Notes: generated by a model from the sequence alone, not told the origin. Counted from the stretch's first letter, positions 1 through 9,253 are shown. The stretch: 64,000 bases of DNA from Virgisporangium aurantiacum (GCF_016863635.1 NZ_BOPG01000067.1:62001-126000); one strand, 5' to 3'. Made by a program: numbers and translations.

Positions 1-849
1 GATCTGGAACAGGCCACCGAGCAGCGCGATCACGGCGAACACCAGCATGAAGAAGCCGCCGGCCTTGAACGCGAACCCGGGGAACATGCGCACGCCGACC
101 ACGTTGTGGTTCGTGCGTCCCGGCCCCGGGAACTGGGTGTGCTTCTGCTTGACCAGGAGGCCCATGTGGGCCGTGATCAGCCCCAGCAGCGCGGCCGGGA
201 TCAGCAGCACGTGCGCGATGAAGAAGATGGTCAGGATCTGGGTACCCGGGAACTCGCCGCCGAACAGCGAGCTGGCCACCCACGAACCGGCCACCGGGAT
301 CGACAGCATGATCGCGTGGGCGATGCGCAGGCCGGTGCCGGAGAGCGCGTCGTCGGGGAGCGAGTAGCCGGTGAAGCCGGCCAGGAAGCCGATCCAGAAG
401 AGCAGCGACCCGATGATCCAGTTGAGCTCGCGCGGCTTGCGGAAGGCGCCGGTGAAGAACACCCGGAACATGTGCAGCACGATCGCCGCCATGAACAGCA
501 GCGCCGCCCAGTGGTGCATCTGCCGCATGAACAGGCCGCCGCGCACCTCGAACGACAGGTGCAGCGCCGACTCGTACGCCCGCGACATCTCGATGCCGCG
601 CAGCGGGGTGTAGGCGCCGTCGTAGACGACCTCCTCCATGGAGGGGTCGAAGAACAGCGCCAGGTACGTGCCGGTGAGCAGCAGCACGATGAACGAGTAC
701 AGGGCGATCTCGCCGAGCAGGAACGACCAGTGGTCCGGGAAGACCTTGTTCAGCAGCCGACGCAGGGGCGTGGCCACCTGGAGCCGGTCGTCGACCTCAC
801 CGGCCGCCTTGGCCGGTAGCTCGGCGAGGTCGAACTTGCGCTTCTTCAT
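1..849 (-). CDS. qcrB: Cytochrome bc1 complex cytochrome b subunit (partial, C-terminus off the left edge)
   Basis: Membrane cytochrome b of the menaquinol-cytochrome c reductase, which feeds electrons to an aa3 oxidase. The first 283 codons are present from an ATG at 849. They start MKKRKFDLAEL and show the hydrophobic helices of the cytochrome b N-domain, with histidines in MHHWAALLF, LHMFRVFF and the AHVLLIPAA region suited to the two b hemes. Actinobacterial QcrB is about 540 residues, so roughly half is missing. It lies 34 bp downstream of qcrA on the same strand, the last visible gene of a ctaE-qcrC-qcrA-qcrB operon. Identification is secure. Confidence 0.95.
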   Translation of the reverse strand, partial: MKKRKFDLAELPAKAAGEVDDRLQVATPLRRLLNKVFPDHWSFLLGEIALYSFIVLLLTGTYLALFFDPSMEEVVYDGAYTPLRGIEMSRAYESALHLSFEVRGGLFMRQMHHWAALLFMAAIVLHMFRVFFTGAFRKPRELNWIIGSLLFWIGFLAGFTGYSLPDDALSGTGLRIAHAIMLSIPVAGSWVASSLFGGEFPGTQILTIFFIAHVLLIPAALLGLITAHMGLLVKQKHTQFPGPGRTNHNVVGVRMFPGFAFKAGGFFMLVFAVIALLGGLFQI

Positions 850-883
850 GGCTGGCTCCGCTCACTGCGAGGGCTCCGCATGG

Positions 884-1978
884 TCATGGCCGTTCCCAGA
901 AGCCAGGGCCGACCGGAACCCGGTAATCCGATTTCGCCACGAAGTAGCCGTCCTCGTCTACCTCGATCGGCAACATTGGCAGACGTCGCGTCGCCGGGCC
1001 GAAGATCGGCTTGGCGTTGTCGGTGATCAGGAACTGCGACTGGTGGCACGGGCAGAGCAGGCGGTTCGTCTGCTGCTCGTACAGGCTGGCGGGGCAGCCG
1101 GCGTGGGTGCAGATCTTGGAGTACGCGACGTAGTTGCCGGACATCGCGTCCTTGTTGACCTCGATGCGGCCGAGGTTGGCGCGCAGTTCCTCGGCGTCCT
1201 GCTGGCGCAGGTGGATCAGCAGCGTGGGCGAGTCGGCGTGCTGGTTGGTGTCGCCGTGCGGGATGCCCGGGAACACTGTGATCTGCCCACCGACGCTGAT
1301 TTCTTCGGGCCGGATCGGGGTCTGGTTCTCGCGGACGAGGCGGATCAGCTCACCGTCGGGACCGGGCTTGAACCCGGTGCTGTGGTACATGTCCTCGTCG
1401 TGCGGGTCGTTGACCAGGCCGCCGAGGGCCACCACCGGCACGACCGCCATCGGGGCGAGGCCCAGCGCGATCGCACCCTTGAGCAGCGGACGGCGGCCGA
1501 TGGCGGTCTCATCGGCCATGTTCAGCAGCGTGGCGCCGGTCATGACGCGCTCGTCGGTGGGCGAGGCGCCGTCGTGCCGGTCCTGCACCGCCACTTCCTC
1601 CGGCAGCAGCTTCCGGGCGAAGACGATGACCGCCGCGCCGATGCCGAGCAGCGCGAGCCCGAGGGTCAGCCCCAGCAGTGGCGTGTAGTAGTCGGCCTCG
1701 CCGTGGCCGGGCTCGAACTTCCACGGCCACCAGCCGAAGATGACCACGAACGCGGTGGCGGCAGCACCGGTGAGCAGGAAGAAGAACGCGATCGTGCGCT
1801 CGACCCGCTTCTCGCCCTTGGTGCCGCGCACCGGGAACCGGGGCGCGTAGTGCACGATCTCGACGCCGTCCCGCCGGGCACCCTCGCGCACGAGGTCGAA
1901 CCGGGTCAGGTTCGGGTCGTTGACGTCGAACTCCGGCTCTTCCAGCGGGTCGTTCCTGTGCTTCGTGTCGACGGTCAC
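884..1978 (-). CDS. qcrA: Rieske iron-sulfur subunit of cytochrome bc1 complex
   Basis: Carries electrons from menaquinol to the diheme cytochrome c within the bc1 complex. The protein is 364 residues. Three hydrophobic segments near residues 62-83, 98-121 and 165-188 match the actinobacterial three-helix Rieske anchor. The C-terminal Rieske fold has cluster motifs CTHAGC (290-295) and CPCH (309-312); Cys290, His292, Cys309 and His312 would bind the 2Fe-2S cluster and Cys295/Cys311 form the disulfide. I chose the GTG at 1978 because its GTGA overlaps the qcrC stop codon, implying translational coupling; six further codons upstream remain open. Confidence 0.95.
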   Translation of the reverse strand: MTVDTKHRNDPLEEPEFDVNDPNLTRFDLVREGARRDGVEIVHYAPRFPVRGTKGEKRVERTIAFFFLLTGAAATAFVVIFGWWPWKFEPGHGEADYYTPLLGLTLGLALLGIGAAVIVFARKLLPEEVAVQDRHDGASPTDERVMTGATLLNMADETAIGRRPLLKGAIALGLAPMAVVPVVALGGLVNDPHDEDMYHSTGFKPGPDGELIRLVRENQTPIRPEEISVGGQITVFPGIPHGDTNQHADSPTLLIHLRQQDAEELRANLGRIEVNKDAMSGNYVAYSKICTHAGCPASLYEQQTNRLLCPCHQSQFLITDNAKPIFGPATRRLPMLPIEVDEDGYFVAKSDYRVPVGPGFWERP

Positions 1979-2892
1979 GACTTCCCCGCAATCCACAGCG
2001 TCGAGAACACCAGCAGGACCATCCCGACCAGGAAGATGACCAGCGCCTCGGGCACCGGACCCAGCCGGGCCAGGCCGAAGCCGCCCGGATCCTTGTCCTT
2101 CTGCAGCGTCGTCACGTAGCCGATGACGGCCCGCTTCTCGTCCGGCGTGAGCTGGTTGTCACCGAACACCGGCATGTTCTGCGGACCGGTGAGCATCGCC
2201 GCGTAGAGCACGCGGGGCGACACGTTCTCGAGCGAGGGCGCGTACTTGCCCGAGGAGAGCGCGCCGCCGCCCAGGCCGAACCCGTGGCAGGCGGAGCAGT
2301 TGATGCGGAAGATCTCGCCGCCGCGGGCGATGGCCTCGTCGCTGGTGTCGACCAGCTCGCCGCCGGGGATCTCCGGGCCGCCGCCCAGCGCCTGGATGTA
2401 GGCGCCGATCTGGCGGGCCTGGTCCCACGTGTACAGCGGGGGCTTCTCCTCGGCCTGGGCCTCCTGCTGGGCCATCGGCATCCGACCGGTGCCGACCTGG
2501 AACTCCACCGCGGCGGAGCCGGCGCCGATGAGGCTGGGACCGCGCCCGGGGACGCCTCCCGCCTGCGGGCCGTGGCAGGTGACGCAGGTCGTCTCGTACA
2601 GGCGCTTGCCCTGTTCGGCGGCGGTGGACAGCGGCGGGGTGTCCTCCGCCCGCGTGATGCCCGGAGCCATCGCCGTGTACAGGCCGCCCACGATGGTCAG
2701 CGCCGCGAGCAGGCGCACGGTGGCGCCCAGCCGTCGGCGCAGCCGACCTGGCGGCCGGCGGAACGCCGGTATCCCAGGGGTCTGCTCGTCGGCGCGGTCG
2801 CCGGCGAGCGCGCTGCCCGGGTCGCCGGCGCGGTCGCCGGCGAGCCCGCCAGCGGGCTCACCCGGCCGACGCCGACCCAGTTTCCAGCTCAT
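1975..2892 (-). CDS. qcrC: Diheme cytochrome c subunit of bc1 complex
   Basis: Fused cytochrome cc subunit that replaces soluble cytochrome c in Actinobacteria and passes electrons directly to the oxidase. The 305-residue protein has an N-terminal membrane segment (about 58-78), two heme sites CVTCH (103-107) and CSACH (199-203), and a C-terminal membrane anchor ending in AGKS. The ATG at 2892 is preceded by AAGGTGAGG. Residues 12-40 are a hydrophilic, internally repetitive Gly/Ala/Asp-rich stretch (AGDRAGDPG then AGDRADEQT) ahead of the first helix, which looks like a local duplication. Sits between ctaE and qcrA. Confidence 0.95.
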   Translation of the reverse strand: MSWKLGRRRPGEPAGGLAGDRAGDPGSALAGDRADEQTPGIPAFRRPPGRLRRRLGATVRLLAALTIVGGLYTAMAPGITRAEDTPPLSTAAEQGKRLYETTCVTCHGPQAGGVPGRGPSLIGAGSAAVEFQVGTGRMPMAQQEAQAEEKPPLYTWDQARQIGAYIQALGGGPEIPGGELVDTSDEAIARGGEIFRINCSACHGFGLGGGALSSGKYAPSLENVSPRVLYAAMLTGPQNMPVFGDNQLTPDEKRAVIGYVTTLQKDKDPGGFGLARLGPVPEALVIFLVGMVLLVFSTLWIAGKS

Positions 2893-2964
2893 AACCTCAC
2901 CTTGGCATGGAGTTTTCACGTGCGCGCTCGTACTTGAGACGATGCGTCGTTTCAAAACGTGACG

Positions 2965-3570
2965 TCAGATGAACGGCAGAATGTAGATCATGAAGAAGAG
3001 CGCGATCCACACGATGTCGACGAAGTGCCAGTAGTAGGAGACGACGATCGCCGCCGTTGCCTGCGCCGGGGTGAACCGGCCCATGGTCGTCCGGATCATG
3101 TAGAAGATGAACGCGACCAGACCGCCGGACACGTGCAGGCCGTGGAACCCGGTGGTCAGGTAGAACATCGACCCGAACCCGTCCGAATTGATCTTGATGC
3201 CCTCGTGCACCAGGTTGCGGTACTCGTTGGCCTGGCCCAGCACGAACGCCAGGCCCATCACGAACGTGAGGAAGAACCAGCGGCGCAGGCCGTGCACGTC
3301 ACCGCGCTCGGCCGCGAACACCCCGATCTGGCAGGTGATCGACGACGCCACCAGGATCACCGTGAACGTGAGCGCATACGGGACGTTCAACGTCTCGGAG
3401 TGGTGGGCCCACTCCTCCGGCATCGCCGCGCGGATGGAGAAGAACATCGCGAACAGCGCCGCGAAGAACATCAGTTCGCTCGAGAGCCAGACAATCGTTC
3501 CGACGCTGACCATGTTCGGCCGCGTCAGCGAGTGGATCTGGTTCTTGGCGATGCCATGAGCCGCAGTCAC
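2965..3570 (-). CDS. ctaE: Cytochrome c oxidase subunit III
   Basis: Third subunit of the aa3-type terminal oxidase. The 201-residue protein has about five hydrophobic helices and the family signature around LTRPNMVSVGTIVWLSSELM, followed by conserved FFSIRAAMP and a C-terminal YYWHFVDIVWIALF segment. The GTG at 3570 gives a start (VTAAHGIAKNQ) typical of actinobacterial homologues; a longer frame exists to 3624. It heads the qcrCAB group; the 72-bp gap to qcrC shows no obvious terminator. Subunits I and II are not in the window. Confidence 0.93.
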   Translation of the reverse strand: MTAAHGIAKNQIHSLTRPNMVSVGTIVWLSSELMFFAALFAMFFSIRAAMPEEWAHHSETLNVPYALTFTVILVASSITCQIGVFAAERGDVHGLRRWFFLTFVMGLAFVLGQANEYRNLVHEGIKINSDGFGSMFYLTTGFHGLHVSGGLVAFIFYMIRTTMGRFTPAQATAAIVVSYYWHFVDIVWIALFFMIYILPFI

Positions 3571-3688
3571 GCGGTCATTATGTCGTCTGCGAGATCCCCA
3601 GGCTGCGCGGGGGCCATATGTCAAGGTCCGTGCCGCACAATCTCCCCCCGGAGGGACCCCGCGTGGTCACGGGAATAACCTGAGTCAC

Positions 3689-4621
3689 GTGGAGTACACC
3701 GAGGTTCTCGCGCACGGCGGCGAACTCGGTCCGCCGTCCGCCGCCACCCTGTTCGCGCTGCGGCCCGGTTCGTGGCTGGCGCTGGCGCTCCTCGCGGCAG
3801 CGGCGCTGTACTGCTACGGATGGTGGCTGCTGCGGGCCCGCGGGCACCGCTGGCCGGTCGGTCGCGGCGTCGCGTTCCTCGGGCCGGGGCTCGGCGGCAT
3901 CGCGGCGGTCACGCTCACCGGGGTGGGTACGTACGACACCACGCTGCTGAGCGTCCACATGATCCAGCACATGGTGCTGTCGATGGTCGCGCCGATCTTC
4001 CTCGCGCTGGGGGCGCCGGTCACGCTGGCACTCCGCGTGCTGCCGAAAAGATTCCGTGACGCGCTGAGCGCCGTCCTGCACAGTCGGGTCGCCCGGGTGC
4101 TGGCGAATCCGCTGGTCGCCTACGCGTTGTTCGTGTTCACGCCGTTCGCGCTGTACTTCAGCGGCCTGTACGAGCTCACGGTGCGGAACGAGTGGGTGCA
4201 CGAACTCGTGCACGCGCACTTCATCCTCGTCGGCTGCCTGTTCTTCTGGCCGCTCATCGGGGTCGACCCGCTGCCCGGGCGGTGGCCGTACCCGGCCCGG
4301 GCGCTGCTGATGGTGCTCAGCACGCCGTTCCACGCCGTTCTGGGGCTCACGATCATGCAGAGCACCACGCTGATCGGCGGCGACTGGTACCCGTCGCTGG
4401 GGCTGAACTGGACCGACCCGTTCGAGGACCAGAAGCTCGCCGGCGGCATCCTCTGGGCCGGCGGGGAGGCGGTGAGCATCACGATGCTCGCGGTCCTCGT
4501 GGGGCAGTGGATGAAGGCCAGCGACCGCGAGGCGCGCCGCGTCGACCGCCAACTCGACCGGGAAGAGGCAGAGGAGCGCGCCCGGGCCGAACGCACGACG
4601 GGTACGATCCCCGCGGGTTGA
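3689..4621 (+). CDS. ctaG: Cytochrome c oxidase assembly protein, CtaG/caa3 type
   Basis: A 310-residue polytopic membrane protein of the caa3_CtaG family, associated with copper insertion or assembly of heme-copper oxidases. About seven hydrophobic segments are visible, together with the family's conserved histidine-rich signature SVHMIQHMVLSMVAP (about 88-102) and a later WVHELVHAHFILVGCLFFWPL. The C-terminal 35 residues are charged and probably cytoplasmic. GTG start at 3689, divergent from ctaE with 118 bp between them, so the two probably share a promoter region. The oxidase context supports the role. Confidence 0.88.
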   Translation: MEYTEVLAHGGELGPPSAATLFALRPGSWLALALLAAAALYCYGWWLLRARGHRWPVGRGVAFLGPGLGGIAAVTLTGVGTYDTTLLSVHMIQHMVLSMVAPIFLALGAPVTLALRVLPKRFRDALSAVLHSRVARVLANPLVAYALFVFTPFALYFSGLYELTVRNEWVHELVHAHFILVGCLFFWPLIGVDPLPGRWPYPARALLMVLSTPFHAVLGLTIMQSTTLIGGDWYPSLGLNWTDPFEDQKLAGGILWAGGEAVSITMLAVLVGQWMKASDREARRVDRQLDREEAEERARAERTTGTIPAG

Positions 4622-4643
4622 CACGACAGAAAGCGATCCGATC

Positions 4644-5045
4644 ATGACTTCGACGGTGCTGCTCTACAGCGACGATCCGCACGTGCGTGACCGCATGCGC
4701 CTGGCGATCGGTCCGCGCCCGGCGAAGGACCTCGAAGTCGAGTTCGTCGAGTCCGACTCGTACGCCGACACGGTGCGCCTGGTCGACGAGTACGACGTCG
4801 ACCTGCTGGTGCTCGACGGCGAGGCCGCGCCCGCCGGCGGTCTCGGCATCGCCCGTCAGCTCAAGGACGAGATCGACGACTGCCCGCCCACCTGCGTGGT
4901 GATCGCGCGCGCCGCCGACCGGTGGCTGGCCGCGTACGCGGCGGTCGACGCGACGCTGGTGCACCCGCTCGACCCGGTGCTCACCACCCAGGCCGTGGCG
5001 ACCCTGCTGCGTCAGCGCTCCGAAGGACTTCCCGTCAACCGTTAG
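4644..5045 (+). CDS. Degenerate response-regulator receiver-domain protein
   Basis: Stand-alone 133-residue receiver-like protein. It keeps an acidic pair Asp10/Asp11 (YSDDPHV) and the phosphoacceptor position Asp58 (LLVLDGE). The conserved switch lysine expected in a KP motif is replaced by His107 (LVHPLDP), and the Thr/Ser position is not obvious. That suggests an atypical or phosphorylation-independent receiver. No output domain is present. It begins 22 bp after ctaG and ends 27 bp before trpD, so it is probably in the same transcript. Function unknown; a regulator of the neighbouring oxidase or trpD is only a guess. Confidence 0.75.
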   Translation: MTSTVLLYSDDPHVRDRMRLAIGPRPAKDLEVEFVESDSYADTVRLVDEYDVDLLVLDGEAAPAGGLGIARQLKDEIDDCPPTCVVIARAADRWLAAYAAVDATLVHPLDPVLTTQAVATLLRQRSEGLPVNR

Positions 5046-5072
5046 AGCACTCCAACCCCCGGAGAAAGCCTC

Positions 5073-6128
5073 ATGGGCGAGCGCACCTGGCCGAACCTGC
5101 TCGCCGCGTTGCTGCGCGGCGACGAACTCGCGACCGCCGACACCGCGTGGGCCATGAACGAGATCATGTCGGGCAACGCCACCGGCGCGCAGATCGCGGG
5201 CTTCGCGATCGCGCTGCGGTCCAAGGGGGAGACCCCGGCCGAGATCGCCGGCCTGGTCGAAGCGATGCTCGGCCACGCGGTGCGGGTCACCCTGCCCGAC
5301 ACCGTGCGCACCGGCGCGGTCGACATCGTCGGTACCGGCGGCGACCGCAGCCACACCGTCAACATCTCCACGATGGCGGCGCTGGTGGTGGCCGGCGCCG
5401 GCGTGCCGGTGGTCAAGCACGGCAACCGCGCGGCCTCCTCGTCGTGCGGCGCGGCCGACCTGCTGGAGTACCTGGGCGTGCCGCTGGAACTCGGCCCCGA
5501 CGAGGTGGCCACGTGCGTCGCCGACGTCGGCATCGGGTTCTGCTTCGCCGCCCGGTTCCACCCGAGCTACCGGCACACCGGCGGGCCGCGGCGCGAGTTG
5601 GGCGTGCCGACGGTGTTCAACTTCCTCGGCCCGCTCACCAACCCGGCGCAGCCCACCGCGGCCACCGTCGGCTGCGCCGACCGCGCCATGGCGCCGGTGC
5701 TGGCCGAGGTGTTCGCCCGGCGCGGCGACACGGTGGTGCTGGTCCGCGGCGAGGACGGGCTCGACGAGTTCACCACGCTGGCGCCCACCCGGGTGTGGGC
5801 GGTCAGCGGCGGCAGCGTCACCGAGCAGGTGATCGACGCGACCGATCTCGGCATCCCGCGGGCGCCCGACCTGAGCGCGCTGCGCGGCGCCGACGCGGAG
5901 TTCAACGCGGGCGTGGCCCGCCGGCTCCTCGACGGCGAGACCGGCCCGGTGCGCGACGCGGTGGTCGTCAACGCGGCGGCGGCGCTTGCGGCCCGCGCGG
6001 GCTTTGGTGACGACCTGCCGGGCGCGCTGCGCGCGGGCATCAAGCGGGCCGAGAACTCCATCGACTCCGGTGCGGCGAAAACCACATTGGACGCGTGGGT
6101 CGCGCGCGCGAAGTCACTCGTCGCCTGA
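5073..6128 (+). CDS. trpD: Anthranilate phosphoribosyltransferase
   Basis: Second step of tryptophan synthesis: anthranilate + PRPP to phosphoribosyl-anthranilate. The 351-residue length is normal. The PRPP-binding GTGGD motif is at residues 87-91, followed by NISTMAA and KHGNRAASSSCGAADLLE, and FCFAARFHPSYRHTGGPRRELG is characteristic of the anthranilate site. ATG at 5073 with AGAAAG/GGAG-type purines upstream. Other trp genes are absent, as expected where trpD is unlinked. In M. tuberculosis trpD also sits next to the ctaE-qcrCAB genes (from memory). Its end overlaps the convergent hydrolase gene by 15 bp. Confidence 0.95.
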   Translation: MGERTWPNLLAALLRGDELATADTAWAMNEIMSGNATGAQIAGFAIALRSKGETPAEIAGLVEAMLGHAVRVTLPDTVRTGAVDIVGTGGDRSHTVNISTMAALVVAGAGVPVVKHGNRAASSSCGAADLLEYLGVPLELGPDEVATCVADVGIGFCFAARFHPSYRHTGGPRRELGVPTVFNFLGPLTNPAQPTAATVGCADRAMAPVLAEVFARRGDTVVLVRGEDGLDEFTTLAPTRVWAVSGGSVTEQVIDATDLGIPRAPDLSALRGADAEFNAGVARRLLDGETGPVRDAVVVNAAAALAARAGFGDDLPGALRAGIKRAENSIDSGAAKTTLDAWVARAKSLVA

Positions 6129-6959
6129 GCCGCCCGCCCCCGGGCCGAACGCGGTGATCCTGGCCACGACGGGTGCGCTCATGCGCGTCCACGTGAAGTG
6201 GTTGCCGGGGGCGCCGAGGTCGGCCGCCGTGATGTGCGCCCGCTCGACGGGCGCCACGCCGACGAGCCCGAGGTAGTTGTCGACGACGGGTGCCGGCACG
6301 AGGTCGTCGCCCTCGAAGCTGATCGCCAGCACCGGCACGCTCAGCTTGGCCAGCGCCTCGTCGGCGCCGGGCAGGTTGCCGTATCCGCCGGTGCGGGCGG
6401 TGCGCGCCCAGTCGGTCATCACCCGGCCGGCCTGGCGGCCGCCGAAGCCCCACCCCGGCCACACTCCGAGCACGGTCGACGTCGCGGCGATGTACTGGGT
6501 CATGCCGAGCAGCCCGTACCGCCGCCGGCCCGGATACGCGCGCCAGTACGGGATCGCGGCGGCGACCAGCACCACGCCCGTGATGCCGGCCGGATCGTTC
6601 GCGGCGTGCAGCAGCCCGAGCTGCCCGCCGAGCGAGTGGCCGACGAGCAGGAGCGGACGGCCGGCCCGGCGCTCGGTGAGGGCGTCGCAGACGGCCGCGA
6701 CGTCGTCGACGAGATCGCTGTAGCCGTAGCGCGTCGCGCGACTGGGCCGGGGCGTGCTGGCGCCGTTGCCGCGCAGGTCGAGCGCCAGCACCGCGAACCC
6801 GACCGCGTGCAGTTCGGCCGCGAAGTGCCGGTAGTACCGGGCCGGAACGCCCATCGCCGGCAGGATCAGCGCCATCGGCGCGGTGCCGTCGTCGGGGTAG
6901 CTGTGCAGGGCGAGGATGTCGCCACCCGGGCGGGGCATGGTCTCGACGGTCGGTTCCAC
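6114..6959 (-). CDS. Alpha/beta hydrolase (serine hydrolase)
   Basis: 281-residue alpha/beta-hydrolase fold protein. The nucleophile elbow is GHSLGG with Ser109; the oxyanion region follows the first strand (LILPAMGVPARYY), and DLRGNGAST matches the conserved post-strand-4 loop. A late acid/His pair is plausible in EGDDLVP and APGNHFTW. Substrate cannot be told from sequence; the family includes esterases and lysophospholipase-like enzymes. It is divergent from the S9 peptidase gene and convergent with trpD, overlapping it by 15 bp. Confidence 0.8.
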   Translation of the reverse strand: MEPTVETMPRPGGDILALHSYPDDGTAPMALILPAMGVPARYYRHFAAELHAVGFAVLALDLRGNGASTPRPSRATRYGYSDLVDDVAAVCDALTERRAGRPLLLVGHSLGGQLGLLHAANDPAGITGVVLVAAAIPYWRAYPGRRRYGLLGMTQYIAATSTVLGVWPGWGFGGRQAGRVMTDWARTARTGGYGNLPGADEALAKLSVPVLAISFEGDDLVPAPVVDNYLGLVGVAPVERAHITAADLGAPGNHFTWTRMSAPVVARITAFGPGAGGSGDE

Positions 6960-7050
6960 GTCGGAAGCCTAGGTTACCTCTGGGTAGCTCGACCACCGCC
7001 GGTCGCCTCAGTCGGCGACAAATCAGCTGCTGCCAGATAGCTTGGCGGTC

Positions 7051-8934
7051 ATGAAGCCAGCCGACATCGCCTCCGCCCGCATCCCGGGCCGGCCGGCAGT
7101 GAACCCACGCGGTGACACCGTCGTGGTCGCCCTGTCGCACATCGATCTTGACGCCGACGATTACACGAGCCAGCTGTGGATCTCTCCGGCTGACGGCTCC
7201 GCTCCGCCCCGCCGCCTCACCGGCGGCTGGCGCGACGGCGCACCCGAGTACTCGCCCGACGGCGCCTGGATCGCGTTCCTCCGTGCCGTGCGCGGCGACG
7301 ACGGGGAAACCGGCAAGCCGCAGCTGTGGATCCTGCCGACCGCGGGTGGCGAGGCCCGGAAGGTCACCGACGAGAAGCTCGGCGTCGGCGAGTTCACCTG
7401 GGCGCCCGACTCGGCCCGCATCGCCTACGTGGCGCGGGTTCCCGAGGAGGGGCGCTACGGCACCCGGGACGGCGTCGACGCCGGCAAGGAACCGCCGCGC
7501 CGGATCGGCAAGCTGTTCTACCGGGTCGACGACCTCGGATTCCTGTTGGACCGGCCGCGCCATGTCTTCGTCACCGGCATCGACCCCGCCGATGAGCCGG
7601 TGAAGATCACCGACGGGCCGTACGACCACTCCGCCGTCGCCTGGTCGCCGGCCGGCGGTCTGCTGGCGTTCGTCGCCGCCCGGCACGAGACGTGGAACGA
7701 CGACCTCGTCTCCGACGTCTGGGTGTGCGCCGAGGACGGGTCCGGTCTTCGCGCCGTCACCGACGGGACGCTCTCGTCCAACCAGCCGCAGTTCACGCCC
7801 GACGGCACCGGCGTCTGCTTCCTCGGCACCGAGGCCGACGACTCGGTGATCGCCACGGAGAGCCTCTGGTACGTACCCACCGACGGCGGCGCACCGGCCC
7901 GCCGGCTCACCGACCGGGAGAAGTACCACATCGCCTACCCCGGCGGACACGTCCAGCCGGGCGACGACGGGGTCCTGTTCCCCAACGAGCAGCGCGGCGC
8001 CGTCGAACTGCTGCTGGTGCCCTACGACGGCGGCGAGCCGACGGTGCTGGTCGGCGGCGAGCGGCAGGTCGCCGGCTACCACCGCGTCGGCGACACGCTG
8101 GCGCTGACCCTGGCCGACGCCGGCAGCTGGGGTGAACTGTTCGTCGGCGAGCGGAAGCTGTCGTCGTGGAACGAGGGCACCACGTCGTTCCCGATGGAGG
8201 AGATCACCGGCTCCGCGCCCGACGGCTACCCGGTGCACGGCTGGATCGTGCGTCCGGCCGGCGAAGGGCCGCACCCGGTGCTCCTCATGATCCACGGTGG
8301 GCCGTTCACCCAGTACGGCTGGCGGCTGTTCGACGAGGCCCAGGTCTACGCCGGCGCCGGGTACGCGGTGGTGATGGGCAACCCGCGGGGCTCGTCGGGG
8401 TACGGCGAGGCGCACGGCCGGGCCGTCATCGGCGACGTCGGCGACGTGTGCGGGGCCGACCTGATGGCCCTGCTCGACCAGGCGCTGAAGGCCGAGGACC
8501 TGGACGGGTCCCGGGTCGGCGTGCTCGGTGGCTCCCACGGCGGCTTCATGACCACCTGGCTCGCCGCCCGGCACCCCGAACGGTTCAAGGCGGCCGCGTC
8601 GGAGCGGGCGGTCAACGCGATCGACAGCTTCACCGGCTCGTCCGACATCGGCTGGTTCTTCACCGAGGCGCTGTGGACCAACGACCCGGCCAAGAGCCCG
8701 CTGACGTACGTCGACCGGATCACCGCGCCGATGCTGATCATCCACTCGGAGCAGGACTGGCGGTGCCCGGTCGAGCAGGCGCAGCGCCTGTTCGTCGCCC
8801 TGAAGCGCCGCGGTGCCGAGGTGGAGATGCTCCTGTTCCCCGGCGAGGGACACGAGATGTCCCGGACCGGCCTACCCAGCCACCGGGTGGCCAGGTTCGA
8901 CGCGATCGTCGAGTGGTTCGACCGCTGGCTCTGA
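7051..8934 (+). CDS. S9-family prolyl oligopeptidase / acylaminoacyl peptidase-like
   Basis: Cytoplasmic serine peptidase of about 627 residues. The N-terminal two-thirds is a beta-propeller built from WD40/TolB-like blades (for example YSPDGAWIAFLR, WAPDSARIAYVA, FTPDGTGVCFLG). The C-terminal alpha/beta-hydrolase domain has the nucleophile motif GGSHGGFMT, with Asp in HSEQDWRCP and His in GEGHEMS completing the triad. The ATG at 7051 is preferred; a TTG nine bases upstream is also open. No signal peptide is seen. A TAGCTT-like -10 about 10 bp upstream of the ATG hints at a leaderless transcript. Confidence 0.88.
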   Translation: MKPADIASARIPGRPAVNPRGDTVVVALSHIDLDADDYTSQLWISPADGSAPPRRLTGGWRDGAPEYSPDGAWIAFLRAVRGDDGETGKPQLWILPTAGGEARKVTDEKLGVGEFTWAPDSARIAYVARVPEEGRYGTRDGVDAGKEPPRRIGKLFYRVDDLGFLLDRPRHVFVTGIDPADEPVKITDGPYDHSAVAWSPAGGLLAFVAARHETWNDDLVSDVWVCAEDGSGLRAVTDGTLSSNQPQFTPDGTGVCFLGTEADDSVIATESLWYVPTDGGAPARRLTDREKYHIAYPGGHVQPGDDGVLFPNEQRGAVELLLVPYDGGEPTVLVGGERQVAGYHRVGDTLALTLADAGSWGELFVGERKLSSWNEGTTSFPMEEITGSAPDGYPVHGWIVRPAGEGPHPVLLMIHGGPFTQYGWRLFDEAQVYAGAGYAVVMGNPRGSSGYGEAHGRAVIGDVGDVCGADLMALLDQALKAEDLDGSRVGVLGGSHGGFMTTWLAARHPERFKAAASERAVNAIDSFTGSSDIGWFFTEALWTNDPAKSPLTYVDRITAPMLIIHSEQDWRCPVEQAQRLFVALKRRGAEVEMLLFPGEGHEMSRTGLPSHRVARFDAIVEWFDRWL

Positions 8935-8965
8935 GGCTGTTCGACCCGACGCGGGCTGGCAGCCG

Positions 8966-9253
8966 TCAGTCCGCGTCGGGGAAGCCGATCGCGAACGCCT
9001 CTTCGAGGTCGTGCCGGGAGTAGGCGCGGAACGCGATGTGCGTGTCGGTGGCCGTCACACCCGGGGTCTTCGAGATGTTGCCGGCGATCACCTCGGCGAT
9101 CGCCTCGAACCTGGCGACCCGCACGATCGCGATCAGGTCGATGCTGCCGGCCACCGAGTAGACCTCGCTCACCCCGTCGATGTTCGCGAGGTTCTCGGCA
9201 ACCTCCGGGATCGCGTCGGTGGCACAGTTGATCAGGACGATGGCGGTGATCAC
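8966..9253 (-). CDS. Stand-alone Lrp/AsnC ligand-binding (RAM) domain protein
   Basis: A 95-residue protein consisting only of the effector-binding RAM domain of Lrp/AsnC regulators (ITAIVLINCATDAIPEV at the start, then alternating strands and helices), with no helix-turn-helix. Such stand-alone domains form oligomers and bind amino acids, probably modulating full-length regulators. The GTG start at 9253 has a good ribosome site, AAGGAG, seven or eight bases upstream. Downstream of the nucleotidyltransferase gene on the same strand with a 46-bp gap. Confidence 0.85.
   Translation of the reverse strand: MITAIVLINCATDAIPEVAENLANIDGVSEVYSVAGSIDLIAIVRVARFEAIAEVIAGNISKTPGVTATDTHIAFRAYSRHDLEEAFAIGFPDAD

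Noticed and set aside
6040..8853. A 937-codon minus-strand frame across the hydrolase and S9 peptidase genes
   Set aside because: Antisense shadow of two genes with clear catalytic motifs; no recognisable domain.
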